From Laccaria trichodermophora (Eukaryota; Basidiomycota; Agaricomycetes; Agaricales; Hydnangiaceae), in NCBI GenBank assembly GCA_018417955.1, contig JACTVC010000005.1:310001-374000 (forward strand): a stretch of DNA of 64,000 nt, read 5' to 3'. Shown piece by piece: positions 21,247 to 34,272 of this stretch. Within the stretch, counting starts at the first letter, position 1. Each line of letters begins with the position of its first letter. A program made the position numbers and the translations under genes. The notes beneath the pieces were generated by a model. The model made no database searches. It saw only the letters and a list, made by a program, of their open reading frames with translations, and was not told the DNA's origin.

Positions 21247-22639
21247 ATGGTTACAGACGCCTTTCACGCCCTGCCTCTTTCCAAATCGCAGCTTTCTCTT
21301 GCTGCTGTTCTTAGATGCGGTCAGTCATTTCGATGGTCAATGTACCCTCTGTCATCAGCATGCTCCGACACCAACACCTCGGTCTTGCAGCCAACCCATG
21401 AGTACAGGCTTTGCTTGAAGGACCGCCTCGTCTGCCTACGCCAGTCATCCGACACCCTTTTCTATCGCGCAGTCTTTCCCGATCCCCTCCAACAAACTGC
21501 TACCCAGATTGCCTTGCGCGACGCTGAAACTTTGGTCTGGCTTAAGGACTACTTTCAGCTTGACGTTGACCTTGAAAAACTCTATGATAAATGGTCAACT
21601 CAAGATGCTGTTTTCGCAACTTTTAAAGACAGATTCGGAGGAATTAGAATGTTACGACAAGATCCATGGGAAAACCTGGTATCGTAGGTGATCCAACTGC
21701 CACAGAAACTGTTCTAGTGAATCAACGTTTTACATTATAGCTTCATATGTTCATCCAATAACAACATCTCTCGAATCACCAACATGGTTCAAAACCTCTG
21801 CAAGCACTATTCTCCGCCTTTGCTTTCACTTGCTGAGCCGGACTCAACAGAGACGAAAACCTATTACCCGTTTCCTCCTCCGTCTGTTCTCGCTGAGGAT
21901 AGTGTCAGCACCACCCTTCGCACCCTTGGATTTGGGTACCGAGCGGAATTTGTTCAGCGCACCGCCAGGATGCTTTTCCAAACCCACGGATCCTCTGCGC
22001 TACCAAACGACCCTACCGAAGCTTCGGAGCGTTGGCTAAAAGGACTCAGAAGTAAAAGCACGGCGGATGCGAGACAAGAACTTCTCCAGTTTATTGGTGT
22101 TGGCAGAAAGGTCGCTGATTGTGTCCTCTTGATGAGCCTTGACAAGGTATTTTCTCCGAATTGAAATTTTGCGAATCTGACCCATCCACATGAATAACTA
22201 GAAGGAGGTGATACCAGTCGACACCCACGTCCATCAGATTGCAATAAAGTACTACGGTCTTAAAGCTTCATCCAAGGTGAAGATAAGCATGACCCCAAAG
22301 CTTTATGAGGAAATGAACTCGAAATTCTTGTCGATATGGGGTGATTACGCTGGTTGGGCACACTCAGTGGGTTCTTTCCATTCGATTGAGTTCTATAAAC
22401 ACGTACCCCGCTTCTAGGTTTTGTTCACTGCAGATCTAAAGTCGTTTGCTTCCTATGGGGTTCCGCCAACTTCACCTTCGACACGCAAAACACGACGAAA
22501 CACCGGGGATAAAGATACAGCAACATCTCACGTGCCTTTGCCTTCTCCTTCAAAACGGAAAAAAGAACCTTCACCTGAAGCTGACCCTGCGGGTTTGGCT
22601 GAAAGAGTAAAGAGACGGCGCTCTCGTCAAAATGATTAG
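21247..22639 (+). CDS. OGG1: 8-oxoguanine DNA glycosylase/AP lyase
   Basis: 409 aa. Exons: 21247-21683, 21741-22146, 22202-22366, 22418-22639. Excises 8-oxoG opposite C in base excision repair. N-terminal domain with LRCGQSFRW. The HhH-GPD part has FIGVGRKVADCVLLMSLDK with the catalytic Lys (about K269) and VIPVDTHV with the conserved Asp (about D288). SFICSSNNNISRI and GDYAGWAH also match. The C-terminus ends in KRRRSRQND after a Ser/Pro/Lys-rich tail, a likely nuclear signal. The start is the first ATG in frame. Confidence 0.94.
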
Positions 22640-22814
22640 ATTACATCTGTGATATTGTATAGATCTTTCACGATTGGTTTTGAGACGAAGGTGGTGGCTG
22701 TTCTTTGAAGGTGTTACATACGGTATTATTCCCTTGGCTACATGGGACTGTTTTGCATTATTGCTCAGCGCTCATCTGCCTGATCAAAACTTTGAATCTC
22801 ACTGGAGTTACATC

Positions 22815-24263
22815 ATGGACTCGGAATCACTGTCACCCTCTGCTTTATTCAACAGAAGCCTCGATTACGCTTCGAAAGCTTTGAACCTACCTGCGATAGA
22901 AGACCAGACCCAAGTCACTTGATTAACTTCATCTCCAGCTAACTCTCATATCGATCCAGGAACTTTTAACTCAAAGTCTCAACGACCTCGAAAGCCTTCG
23001 TCATCAGATCAGCGAGCTATCGTTGTTTAGCCCCAATGAAGTGTTTGAAGATATTTCTACTAGGGATATTATCTATCTGTTCGTCCCTTATGTTTTCTCA
23101 GAGGTGCAAAGTCGCCTTCGATCCATTGGGAGGGCTGCGCGTATGAATACAGTCGTCCAGACAGAAGTGCGTGCGTATCTCTTCGATGAATTAGCCTATC
23201 TGCAACTGACTCTCCTGAATTTTGCAGGGTTACCTCAGATCCTTCATTTCGTTAGTCGAAAATTATGAGATTATTCCCGAGGACGAGCGCTTGCTTTATT
23301 CGAGTAAAACAACAACAGCGATCGATCCTGCGAAGCGCAGAGACCTCAAGATTAGTCAGTATAAGAAGGAAAAGGATTTGCGGGCTGGTATCGAGGTAGG
23401 TTCATTGCGGACAAAAAGCGAAACATGCCCGCTATTTATGTCGCGTAGGTGATTCGGAAACGCGGGGGCCAACCGAGCTCTGACAGCCCGTCATCGAACT
23501 TTGACCTCATAGCCTCCCTCCTTCCTAAAGCCTCCAAACGAGTGTCCGATTCAGATGAACAACCGCTTGACTCGAAAAGCGATGATGTTCTCCGCAAAAC
23601 AACATGCTTGCTCCTGCGACTAACGTTTGTTGAAGCGCAAAAACAGCTCGAGAGTTTGCAACAAGAACTTGAGATCTTACGGAACGCCCCCCCTAGCCCA
23701 CAACTCCCGTCTTTTTCTGATTTAGATGGGAGAGACAGGCAGCAGGAATCTGATGGAGACCTCTGGAAGCTGGATTCGCCCTTGGTGACAAGCGGGAAAG
23801 GTCCACTGCTTGATTCCTCAGGCAAGGTATCTTTTCTACATTCATACAGGAGCCGACGGGTTTCTAATGTTACACGCAGCCGCTTCGAACGTTTACTATT
23901 CTGCCCTCTGGTGCAGGCGAACGGTCGCGCCTTCAAGCTCAGGTTTTTGGCCCAGGTCATCGACTGCCAACGATGTCGGTCGACGAGTACTTGGAAGTAG
24001 AACGTCAACGAGGAAATATCATTACGGGTGGAGGGTGGGTCTTTTGAGTTCAGGAAATCCATTTTCTGACAGTCGTCCACTTATTCAGAGCTGCGTCACG
24101 CGCCGCCCCGACATCTTCTGAAAAGCTAGCGATCGATTCGGAAATGGATGGAACAGCAGGCGGCGAAACGAGGGCAGAGGAGAAACGTCTGAAAGATGAG
24201 AGTTGGGCGAGATATGTCGACGAGCATCCCAGAGGCGCTGGGAATACGATGAATCGGGGTTAG
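22815..24263 (+). CDS. TAP42: TAP42-like protein (PP2A regulatory protein, alpha4 family)
   Basis: 393 aa. Exons: 22815-22913, 22960-23166, 23228-23395, 23449-23826, 23880-24034, 24089-24263. Binds catalytic subunits of PP2A-type phosphatases downstream of TORC1. The TPR-like N-terminal half has STRDIIYLFVPYV, GRAARMN and the YEIIPEDER/DPAKRRDLKISQYKKEK stretch. The C-terminal half has FGPGHRLPTMSVDEYLE, ERQRGNIITGGG and WARYVDEHPRGAGNTMNRG. Lies 175 bp after OGG1 on the same strand. Confidence 0.92.
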
Positions 24264-24585
24264 ATAGAGAAGTGTCATGGTACCATGCTGGGAAGATATG
24301 CCAGGTGCGATCCATTCCTTCAATCATTGCATTCCTTGTCGGTGAATACGTGATACCACCTGCGCATTTCCTGCCACCTGTCACAAGTCAAACTCTATAA
24401 TATCCTCCACAATATTGTGGGAAAGAAGACAAGGTAAGGGTATCATGATCAACCAAGATAAACGAAACGGACATTCTGACGGAGGAAGATCAATCTGAAC
24501 TGGCGTTGTAGATGCTCCCCGTACCCCCCGCACTCCAGGACAATAAATAGTACTATGAGAGACGACTGGACATGCATATGACTGA

Positions 24586-25476
<891 letters not shown>

Positions 25477-25629
25477 GAGTGTAAAGTTCAAAGTTGAAAC
25501 TAAGTGTGCCAGATATTGCCGGCATCGAGCCGAGTATTACGGACAGGAGTCTGACCACGTGACACAAGTGTTCCAAAATCTGACGAAGTGACATAAAGTA
25601 GGATAAAGTTATCCTGTGCCCACTTCGTC

Positions 25630-28028
25630 ATGAAGCTCTCCGACAAAATCGCGGCTCACGACCCATCTCATCCATTTTATACCTTTGAATTCTTTCCTCC
25701 TCGTACAAATCAGGTCATCACGCTTCTAATCGTAAATTCCACTTAGTAACTTCTCTTGTACATAGGGATTCGAAAACTTGGTTTCCCGCATATCGAGATT
25801 GGCAACATTAAATCCATTGGCGATTAGTGTGACATGGGGTGCGGGCGGTTCAACAAAGGATCGAAGTTTAGAACTCGCCAGTCTGACACAAGGCGACTAT
25901 CATCTGGATACGCTTTTGCATCTGACATGTACCAATATGGAGCAAGGCCTAGTGGACGAAGTCTTGAAAGTGAGTTTTTGTTGTTGTAAGGTCATGGAAT
26001 CTTCTCTAATATATTCAAGGCTGTCAGAGACCGCGGAATACAGAATATTTTAGCACTGCGCGGGGGTGAGTGAGCATCGCAACCAACATAGCTTCATCTG
26101 ACACTATGTATTACAAAGATCCCCCGAGGGGTGAAGAGGAGTGGATACCATCCGATCCGCGGTTTACTCACGCGGTGGATCTTGTCTCCTACATCAGCGC
26201 GTCTCCCGAGTATTCGTCAGACTTTTGTGTTGGCGTAGCTGGTAATTTGTCTTGTCACTGCATCTACTCTGCCTGATGATTTTTGATAGCATATCCCGAC
26301 GGACATACCGAGAGCACGACGGATGAAGACAAAGAAATAGATTATTTGAAGGCGAAAGTGGATGCAGGCGCGGATTTCATCATTACCCAGCTTTTCTACG
26401 ACGTGGATCAATTTTTGCGTTGGCTGGCAAAAATACGGTCAAAAGGTGACGAGTGTCTGGCTGTAGTAGAAGCTAATACAAAACCATTTCATAGGAATCA
26501 CCGTCCCAGTCATTCCCGGGATTATGCCCATTCAAACGTATGCCTCTTTTGTCCGCCTCACCAAACTATGCGGTACCCGAGTTCCTGCTTGTATCACAGA
26601 AGATCTCGCGCCAATAAGTGTAGGTGGCCGATGATGGAAAAGCAGCTTGACCAATTTATTTACGAAATAGCATGACGACCAACTTGTCAAGGATTACGGC
26701 GTCAAGTTGGCTGTACAGATGATTCGACGATTACGTTCAGAAGGAGGCATTCAAGGCTTCCATTTCTGCACCCTTAATCTTGAAAAGAGCGTCCAACGAG
26801 TCTTAGAGACCCTCCGATGGGCAGGTGTAACCCCCCCTGTCCACAATAAACTTATCCAAGTAAGAGAAGATTCGCGACACTCTTCAGTTACCTAATTCCC
26901 ATGCTTTCAAGGATACACCAGGGACGATGGAGCCCCCTGCTGAGATGGGTCCACCCGACCTTTTGATAACCCCCACGAGTGCTACGGATACGGCGACATC
27001 TACTCTAGCTACAATCTCGGTAACGGACGGCGAAGCAGGCCGTGGAGAGCTCAACAACGCAGCCACCTGGGACGATTTTCCAAATGGTCGTTTCGGTGAC
27101 TTCAAAAGTCCTGCATTTGGAAACCAGGATCTATGGGGCGGATCGGGCATATCTGTGAGATCATTCTAGTGAAGATGTTGTCCTCAATTCATCATGCGAA
27201 ATCCAGGGAAGTGATGTTCTTGCGCAATGGAACAATCCAAAGTGCCTTGATGACCTTACTCAGATATTCCTTGGGCATCTTCACGCCAAGATTCTGACGA
27301 CACCCTTCTCTCCTACACCTCTTTCATCTGAGTCCTTGATGATATTGCCTCACCTAGAAAGACTCACGCGGAGAAGTTGGTGGACAGTCGGCTCTCAGCC
27401 AGCTGTGGATGGTGTAAGCTCAGGGGACAAAGTCGTTGGATGGGGCCCTAGAGGAGGATACGTTTTCCAAAAAGGATTTGTCGAGTTTTTTTGCGAGGAA
27501 AAGGATATGGATGTTATCGAAGGACGGGTGGAACGGAATGGTCATGGTTGGGTTCATTATTTTGCTGGAAATTACAAGGCAGGTCACAAGCCTTTATGTT
27601 TGAAAAGATATTAATTTTCGTTCAGGGTGAATGTCGCAGCAATGTCCCAGAAGGCGGACGAAATGCCGTGACCTGGGGCGTATTTCCAGGTCAAGAGATT
27701 GCGCAAACCACAATCATCGAAAAAGAGTCCTTTCTCACTTGGAAGGTTGGAAAATGATTTACTTTAACTGGACATACATATTCAAAACTGATTTAGGATG
27801 AGGCATTTTCCATTTGGTCAGAATGGGCGTCTTTCTACCGGCCTGGCTCGGAAGAGAGAAAGCTACTTGAAGGCGTGCGAAACGAGCGTTGGCTCGTTAG
27901 CATCGTGCATCACGACTACAAGGATCCGCAAGCTTTATGGACATTTTTGTTTGATGGTAATGATTCTTGAAGTAATTTTGTGTACATACATAGCTTGTAT
28001 TATAGAAACCCAGGGCCTGAAGACCTAG
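25630..28028 (+). CDS. MET13: Methylenetetrahydrofolate reductase
   Basis: 614 aa. Exons: 25630-25713, 25766-25969, 26020-26065, 26119-26241, 26290-26445, 26495-26619, 26671-26859, 26912-27154, 27207-27578, 27626-27745, 27797-27956, 28006-28028. Reduces 5,10-methylene-THF to 5-methyl-THF for methionine synthesis (FAD; NADPH in fungi). The N-terminal TIM barrel shows FEFFPPRT, VTWGAGGST, LTCTNM, LALRGDPP, YPDGHTES, ADFIITQLFYD and GFHFCTLNLE. The C-terminal regulatory domain has WGPRGGYVFQKGFVEFF and VTWGVFPGQEI. The intron 27579-27625 has a GC donor (AAG|GCAGGT); using the nearby GT instead gives an immediate stop. The yeast paralogue MET12 is equally possible as the name. Confidence 0.94.
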
Positions 28029-28167
28029 CAAAACCAAAAAAACAAAGTTGAAAGCAAGTTAATATCGCAGATCAAACACGGTGGATGTTATAAACACCTT
28101 GTACGAAGGACGCGGAACGATGGTGTGCAATTGAACCGTGCGTCGCTACAACCCTTCAGGCAGAATT

Positions 28168-28737
28168 TCAAGACGCATCTGAGGGTCCGTCGTCCATATC
28201 GTCGGCGTCCCCATCACCGTTGTCTTCTGTATCGGCCGTAGCATCTTCATCGAGGTCTTCCATACTTGCATCCAAGTCCTGAGCGGATTCATTCTCTCCA
28301 TCATCCTCCAGCACCGAAGGGGCGCCTCCAGACTGATTCGAACCGGAATCATCTGTGTCATCCTCTGCCTGCGTTCTGTGTTCAAAGATATCCACGTTGA
28401 ACAAGATAAAATTCACGCGTACATCGTTTTTTTCCTCCTGTTGTGTGAGGGAACGACCGATGGGGACCAGAAAGCCATATCCACGATTGCGAATATTGAT
28501 ATTCTATATCATAGATCAACACAAATTCTGGTCAACAAGTCCTGTGCTTGCAAGGTCTTCAAGCTCGTTCTCTTCGTCGCTCAGATCATCCATCTCCCGC
28601 TGCAGGTCGCGAAGGGCGTTCAAGTGTCCATAAACTCGTCGTCTTGGGAGGGGAATAGGATGTGGTTGTGGCGGTTTTGGAAGGAGGAGGGGAAACCTTG
28701 GCTCACGCGGAACTAATGTTGGCGTACTCCCAGACAT
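28168..28737 (-). CDS. Anaphase-promoting complex subunit 15 (APC15-like)
   Basis: 155 aa. Exons (transcript order): 28737-28552, 28503-28423, 28368-28168. Probable APC/C subunit acting in mitotic checkpoint complex turnover. Support: LPRRRVYGHLNALRDL with an acidic helix DLSDEENELEDL, then RGYGFLVPIGRSLTQQEEKND, which matches the APC15 core, then a highly acidic tail to the end. The first intron has no workable GT donor; a GC donor (GCAAGC) gives a 48-nt intron that keeps frame. The alternative is a 33-nt GT intron. Tandem with the CreC gene. Confidence 0.75.
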
Positions 28738-28916
28738 TTCAAGTAAAAGTCAAGAAAGCTCAGAGTTTGCCAACAGCCACCCGCTTAAACTAGACACGCT
28801 ATCCGATCAGCTACACAAACAAGTCTAGTCCATTCAGTGATAAGTAGAAGAGGATACATGGGGGTGATAGCACAGTTCTAGAGTTCCAGGTTACTACTAA
28901 ACAGAAGATCATTGAT

Positions 28917-31172
28917 TCAAGGTAGGATGTCTTGAACATCTGACTGTCCACGACCATTATTTTTCAACTGGCGTGGCCGGAGGGCCAATGGCCTTATCCA
29001 CAACTTGATATAACCGCCCTTGGTCGACGTCAGAATACAACGTGGGAGAAATTGGATGGTCGTAAGTAAGTCGCAGTCTAGCTGTTTGATCTGCGCAGAA
29101 TGATCAGGATGCAAAAGGGCGGTACGAGGAATCACATACAAGTACAGGTTGGAGAACTGCAATCTCGTTCCGGGAAGGAGCGGGGTGGTACCGAGGGGAC
29201 GAGATGTCTGCGCCCAAGGATCCTACAGACGGTAGATGTTGCGCTGATCGGTCTCGTCGAAAAGCCAGCGAAATCGTTGATGACATGGAGATTCGCTGAG
29301 GATGTGACGGCTTTGTGGGAAGTTGAGCAACAGAGTGGTGTTGGTAAATTACAAACTGACTTGAAATCTAGGGCGATGAAGGGCACCGCTAGAGAAATCC
29401 CACTGGTAAAAAGTATTAGAATCAAACAAAAAAGAAGTCCAGATCGGAGGGCTTTACCAAAACCAACTTGTTGTCCTCCCCAACACTACCAAACCGGTAC
29501 GTTCGCCCATCGCAGCGGAGGTCATCGAAAGCTACCGCCGAAACGAAAGAAGAATGCCCTTGGCATCGAGCTATAACTCGTTGCTCCCAAGGTGAGAAGA
29601 TAGTCAGCAAGTCATCCTGACCACCTGTCTAAAGGGACGGGGTTTGTATCTGTATTGACGCCAAGCACAATGACAGACCAGAATAAACCTTCCATCTGGA
29701 GACCAAGCAACACATGACAAGGCCCCGAAATAAGATGCATAGCAATCAACGAGCCTGATAATCATTAGACCGACCCTTTAGTAGTGTAGTTGCTCACTGC
29801 TCTGCTAATGTATCGATCACTCGGAGGCACCCATCTTCTGATATAGCGGCTACATACTTCACGTCCGGCGAGAGTACAAAATCTGCCATTTAGCAGAAGC
29901 ATTCACAGTAAGCCGTTGAAGATTGCATGGACATACCAACGACAGCGCGTCGTGAAACTCTCCAGTGGCTAACAGGATTTCGAGCTGCTTTCTCTTTTTC
30001 CGGCTTCCCGGGGAGAGACACATTTCCTCCCGATGCAACTGGATGCCATGGTGGCATCGTCACAAAAATATTATCAGTGGGATTCCATTCTTTTTGGGAT
30101 GTCGCATCTTCGGGGTCGGGTATATTGCCGAGGTCTGGGGATGGAGAGTTGGGGTTTTGAGGTGAAAAGACGCCATCGTCTCGTTCTTTGTCATAGACGA
30201 TAATGGTTCCATCAGCGTGTGAAACCAGAAAGAGGGTGGAGGAGGAAGGAACCCATCGGACAGCTGTACATGGAGATCCTGAAATGGAGCCCTGAATATT
30301 TATCGATCAAGGACAACTTCACCAAGACAATTGTAGCTTCATACCCCCTTGTTTAGCCGTCCGTAACGAGATGTTATGGGATCTGAGGTTCATTAGATTT
30401 TTGTAGTGAAGTAAAGATCCATCGATATCTCACCTAGCCACACGAGATCTCCAGTGTTAAATCCAATGATCACATCTAAATGCTCAGAAGAAACGGTCGA
30501 CATATTCACATCGTGGCAGGTAGGATGGGCGGAAAATGTAATTCTTGAGTGTGGTTCCTAAGAGGGATAAGCTTGACTACAACGATCCGCATATCGACGT
30601 ATCCACCGTACTTTTGCCCTAGAACTTGGGTCTATCCAAACAAAACTTTTTGCGACGTTGTAGAACAAGAAGGTCACATCTCCTTGCTTCGATTGCAAAG
30701 TTCTTGTGAGACCTTCCGCAGTCTGCATTCTAGTGATGAATGTGGAAGATGTAGTTCGCATGTTGTGCTTTGGCCGTGCCAATGTCTTCTTCTTTCCTGT
30801 CGAAGCGGGATGAGAGAATAAGGTGTGCTGCTCATAGGCCACTGAAGAATTTGTGCCAGTCGCGTGTTCTTGGGTTGATGAAGCCTGTGGGTCGACTTCG
30901 TCAAAAGTATCGCTACTTGATAGACTAACGCCGTCCTCGCGATCCTTAGTCCCTTTCTCCTTTTTTACATCCTTGTTTCCTCCTAGTAGCTGGGCAAAGC
31001 CAGGACTGCTGCCTTGCTTTGTAGGTGGAAATCGGACGACTACAGTGGATACTTTGGTGGGAAATATGGCGACACCGGCACTGACTGCGTGGGCCTGGAC
31101 AAGATTAGGCTTGTGTTCTTCTGTGATGGTGTAGACACCCTCTGGTGCTACGAATGTCGATTCATTTTCCAT
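28917..31172 (-). CDS. CreC/WDR20-like WD40 protein (carbon catabolite repression)
   Basis: 593 aa. Exons (transcript order): 31172-30612, 30557-30434, 30382-30345, 30291-29937, 29882-29798, 29754-29679, 29628-29458, 29402-29361, 29295-29140, 29090-28917. In Aspergillus, CreC stabilises the CreB deubiquitinase. Start chosen at [14 protein letters not shown], as in relatives; an in-frame ATG at 31283 would add 37 residues. WD repeats include [87 protein letters not shown] and [16 protein letters not shown] Ser/Lys-rich linker precedes them. Divergent from BCKDHB. Confidence 0.9.
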
Positions 31173-31319
31173 AGATGCTGCAGGAAATATCACTCGCCGC
31201 GTATGAGTGTAAGTTATGTACTGGGCTTGTCCGGGCCGCGCAGGCCGTTTGAAAGTTGGCACTTCACTGCTCAAGAACTTCATGGCAACACCGGATCTTA
31301 GCCATTCTCTCTTTCCTTC

Positions 31320-32956
31320 ATGTTTTCACTTCCTTTCAAAGCCACTAGAAGATGTCCTTCCCTGATCGTAAGGATATCTCTTTTGCCCTCAAACAACTCA
31401 TTCATATATTGGGTAGTGTCGTTCGAACTCCACGGCCCCTCCCGCTGGTGGGCACTTGCCCTCCATTGCAACCTCTACAATTCTTAGAAGCACCAGAGAG
31501 ACTGCCCTTCGAACCCCAGGGCTTCGCTGGCTAGATGACGATGCGTCCAGTCCATCCACCGTCATCGTTGGTGGTCGCGAAACAAGGAAGATGAATATGT
31601 ACCAGGCTGTGCGCGACGCAATGAGTATTGCCCTTGCCAAGGATGACAGCGCTGTAGCATTTGGAGAGGACGTTGCATTTGGAGGTGTATTCAGATGTAC
31701 AATGGTGGACACTCTCTTTCTCTTGGCAGCACTCATTTATAATAATCAATTTCAAGGGCCTTGCAGAGGAGTTCGGTCAGTCAACGTCGGAGACCCATGT
31801 GCATGTGTCCTCACCTTACAAAAATAGGTCGAGAACGCGTATTCAATACACCACTAACCGAACAAGGCATTGTAGGTTTTGGCGTCGGACTTGCGTTGAT
31901 GGGTCATACTGCTATCGCAGAAATTCAATTTGCGGACTACATTTTTCCTGCCTTTGATCAGGTATAACTTAACCCGTTTTGATACGCTATTCTCATCAGC
32001 GATTCAAGCTCGTCAACGAAGCTGCAAAGATTCGATATCGTTCGGGAGGGACGTACAATGTAGGAGGTCTGACCATACGGACGCCTACTATGTCTGTGGT
32101 TCGTACCGACGTCCTATGAGTTTCGTTCTCTTATCTGAAGTTTTTTTCAGGGTCATGGGGGGCTATACCATTCTCAATCCCCTGAGGGATTTTTCATGGG
32201 AGCGTCAGGGTTGAAGGTTTTATTTTTTCCATCTGGTTCCCGCAACTGCTAATTCGACATTATAGGTAGTTATACCCCGTTCACCTATCCAAGCTAAAGG
32301 ACTATTACTGGGCTCAATTCGCGACCCCAACCCAGTGATATTCATGGAGCCAAAAATTCTATATCGCTCAGCAGGTCTCGTCAGCTTACTTTATCTTCTG
32401 AGTTGAGTTATTCAGCAACCAGTTTGCAGTCGAACAAGTTCCCGTTGATGACTATGAGCTACCCCTGGGTCAAGCAGAGATACTGGTTTCAGGAGCCGAT
32501 CTTACGCTGCTGACATGGGGGACGCCAGTGTATCACTGTGAAACTGCTCTTCACATGCTCTCCTCTCCAGAGCCTGCACTACAACCTCACATATCTGCTT
32601 CTCTGCGCTCAGCCAAGGTCGAACTGATTGACTTGCGGTCAATTCTCCCCTGGGATGTCGAAACTATCGCAGAAAGCGTCAACCGTACTGGCCGATTGGT
32701 GATCGTTCATGAAGCCGGTATGACGGCGGGTGTGGGCGCAGAAGTTAGTGCAGAGATCCAGAAAAGATGTTTCCTCAAGCTAAATGCACCAATCAAACGG
32801 GTGACAGGTTGGGAGTAAGTCATCCACTTTCGTATGCGATCCCCGGCCTGATCTTTTGTTGCTGTTAGCACACCAGTTGCTCTACAATATGAAAAGTTTC
32901 ATATACCCGACGCCATCCGCATCGTAGATGCAGTTGTGGAAACTCTTTCATATTGA
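31320..32956 (+). CDS. BCKDHB: Branched-chain 2-oxoacid dehydrogenase E1 beta subunit
   Basis: 408 aa. Exons: 31320-31367, 31417-31704, 31757-31775, 31828-31961, 32009-32098, 32151-32216, 32266-32374, 32430-32814, 32869-32956. Mitochondrial; forms the thiamine-diphosphate E1 with the alpha subunit in Leu/Ile/Val breakdown. The start at 31320 keeps frame with the conserved exons and gives an Arg/Ser-rich leader ([11 protein letters not shown]). Core: [85 protein letters not shown] and [17 protein letters not shown]. Note the 19-nt exon 31757-31775. Confidence 0.93.
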
Positions 32957-33075
32957 TAGCACGTCAAAGTTGTGGTTGATAAGGGCGGCTTATGTAAAAT
33001 CAAATAATTTTATTTCTCGTCACCTATACCTCGATTCTTGCAAAAGACAACTCTTGACTTGGACACAAAGAGCGG

Positions 33076-34123
33076 TCACTTCTTCAAAACAACTCGCCAT
33101 CGCATAAGGCATCCAGAAAGCAGCAGGCCTGATTCCCAGCTCAGCAAGAACCGCTTCTCGCGCCAAGCCTCGTGCCCCCACTTCTCGACGTATACCTTCC
33201 GAACCAAATCGTCGGTTGCTAGCTCCCGTTCTTTTTTGAGCAGTATTTCTGCAAAGTTCTCCGAAATATCTGTCACCGAGAGTATTTTCACATTTGAGGG
33301 ACCAGTTGACAGAAGTTCAACGAAATGGTGCATTGGCTTTGAAGGAAAGGAAAGTTGCGCAAGGGCTGATTGACTTCTAGGATACTTGAAAAGGGAAAGG
33401 AGGGAGCATAGAACAAAGTGTTGACTTGTTACAGTGCCGTGTGGCGCCAAAGAGGTGAATTCAACAGCTACCGTCTCTGCTTCACGTATGGAAGCTTGAA
33501 TTGCGCGAATCGTTGGTGCGAGACGAGATGAAGGCACAATGTCAAGGTCGTGAGCGGACCCTGTGCAGTAGAGGGGTAAGAGCACTGGCGACTTCGCTTC
33601 GGACATCGAAAGAAACTGCGTGGATCCCAGTTGACGGTCCTATCGGATGTGGGTTGGCCCCAAAACATGCTTGTATGTAACCGTGTCGACTCACTTGGTC
33701 GACAGATACTGAATGTAAGCGCCTGAAATACCAAAAGCCGTAGGGCCACCGGGGTAAATCTAAACCAATCGACACTTTCCATCCATAAATGTAGAGCTGG
33801 CCACGAAGTATATCTGCGAGAACGCGTGGATCTCGTAGTTCCAGAGTTCCAAGACGTATGCTATTGATCAGCTTTGAAAATTGGATTTCGATGACGTCGG
33901 GGTTCCTTCGAATTTTGCACGTCAATAGAGAGGAATACTGTGTTGGCCAAGCAGAATTTGTGGGTGTCAGGATGGTGCACAATGCTTGCAGATGGTAGGG
34001 AGAAGTTTCCTTGAATGAATTTGTTCTGTTCGTGCTTCGAATCTTGTTTCTAAGAAATAACAAGGAGAGAATAAAAAGAAAGGAAGGCGCAAGTAAAATT
34101 AAAAAGTGGTTAGTCGCTACCAT
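33076..34123 (-). CDS. Uncharacterised protein with N-terminal membrane segment
   Basis: 330 aa. Exons (transcript order): 34123-33695, 33639-33076. I do not recognise a named family. The N-terminus is a hydrophobic segment (FLILLAPSFLFILSLLFL) followed by RNKIRSTNR, a likely signal anchor. The middle has SPYHLQALCTILTP, LINSIRLGTLELRDPRVLADIL and SIGLDLPRWPYGFWYFRRL. The second exon is soluble-looking and ends basic. Similar sequences probably exist in other mushrooms, but I cannot assign a function. Divergent from POT1, with 149 bp between ATGs. Confidence 0.75.
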
Positions 34124-34272
34124 CAGTGTGGGTCTCGTTGAAGCTATCTAATTACTTAGTCGAGGAGTCGAGAGTGACGGTATCTAATCGCGTGATTGGT
34201 GTCACTTGGTGTCGTCAGTCACGTTTCGTGACAAAACGCGTTTCGCATTGACGTGGTTTGAGGACTTGAATC

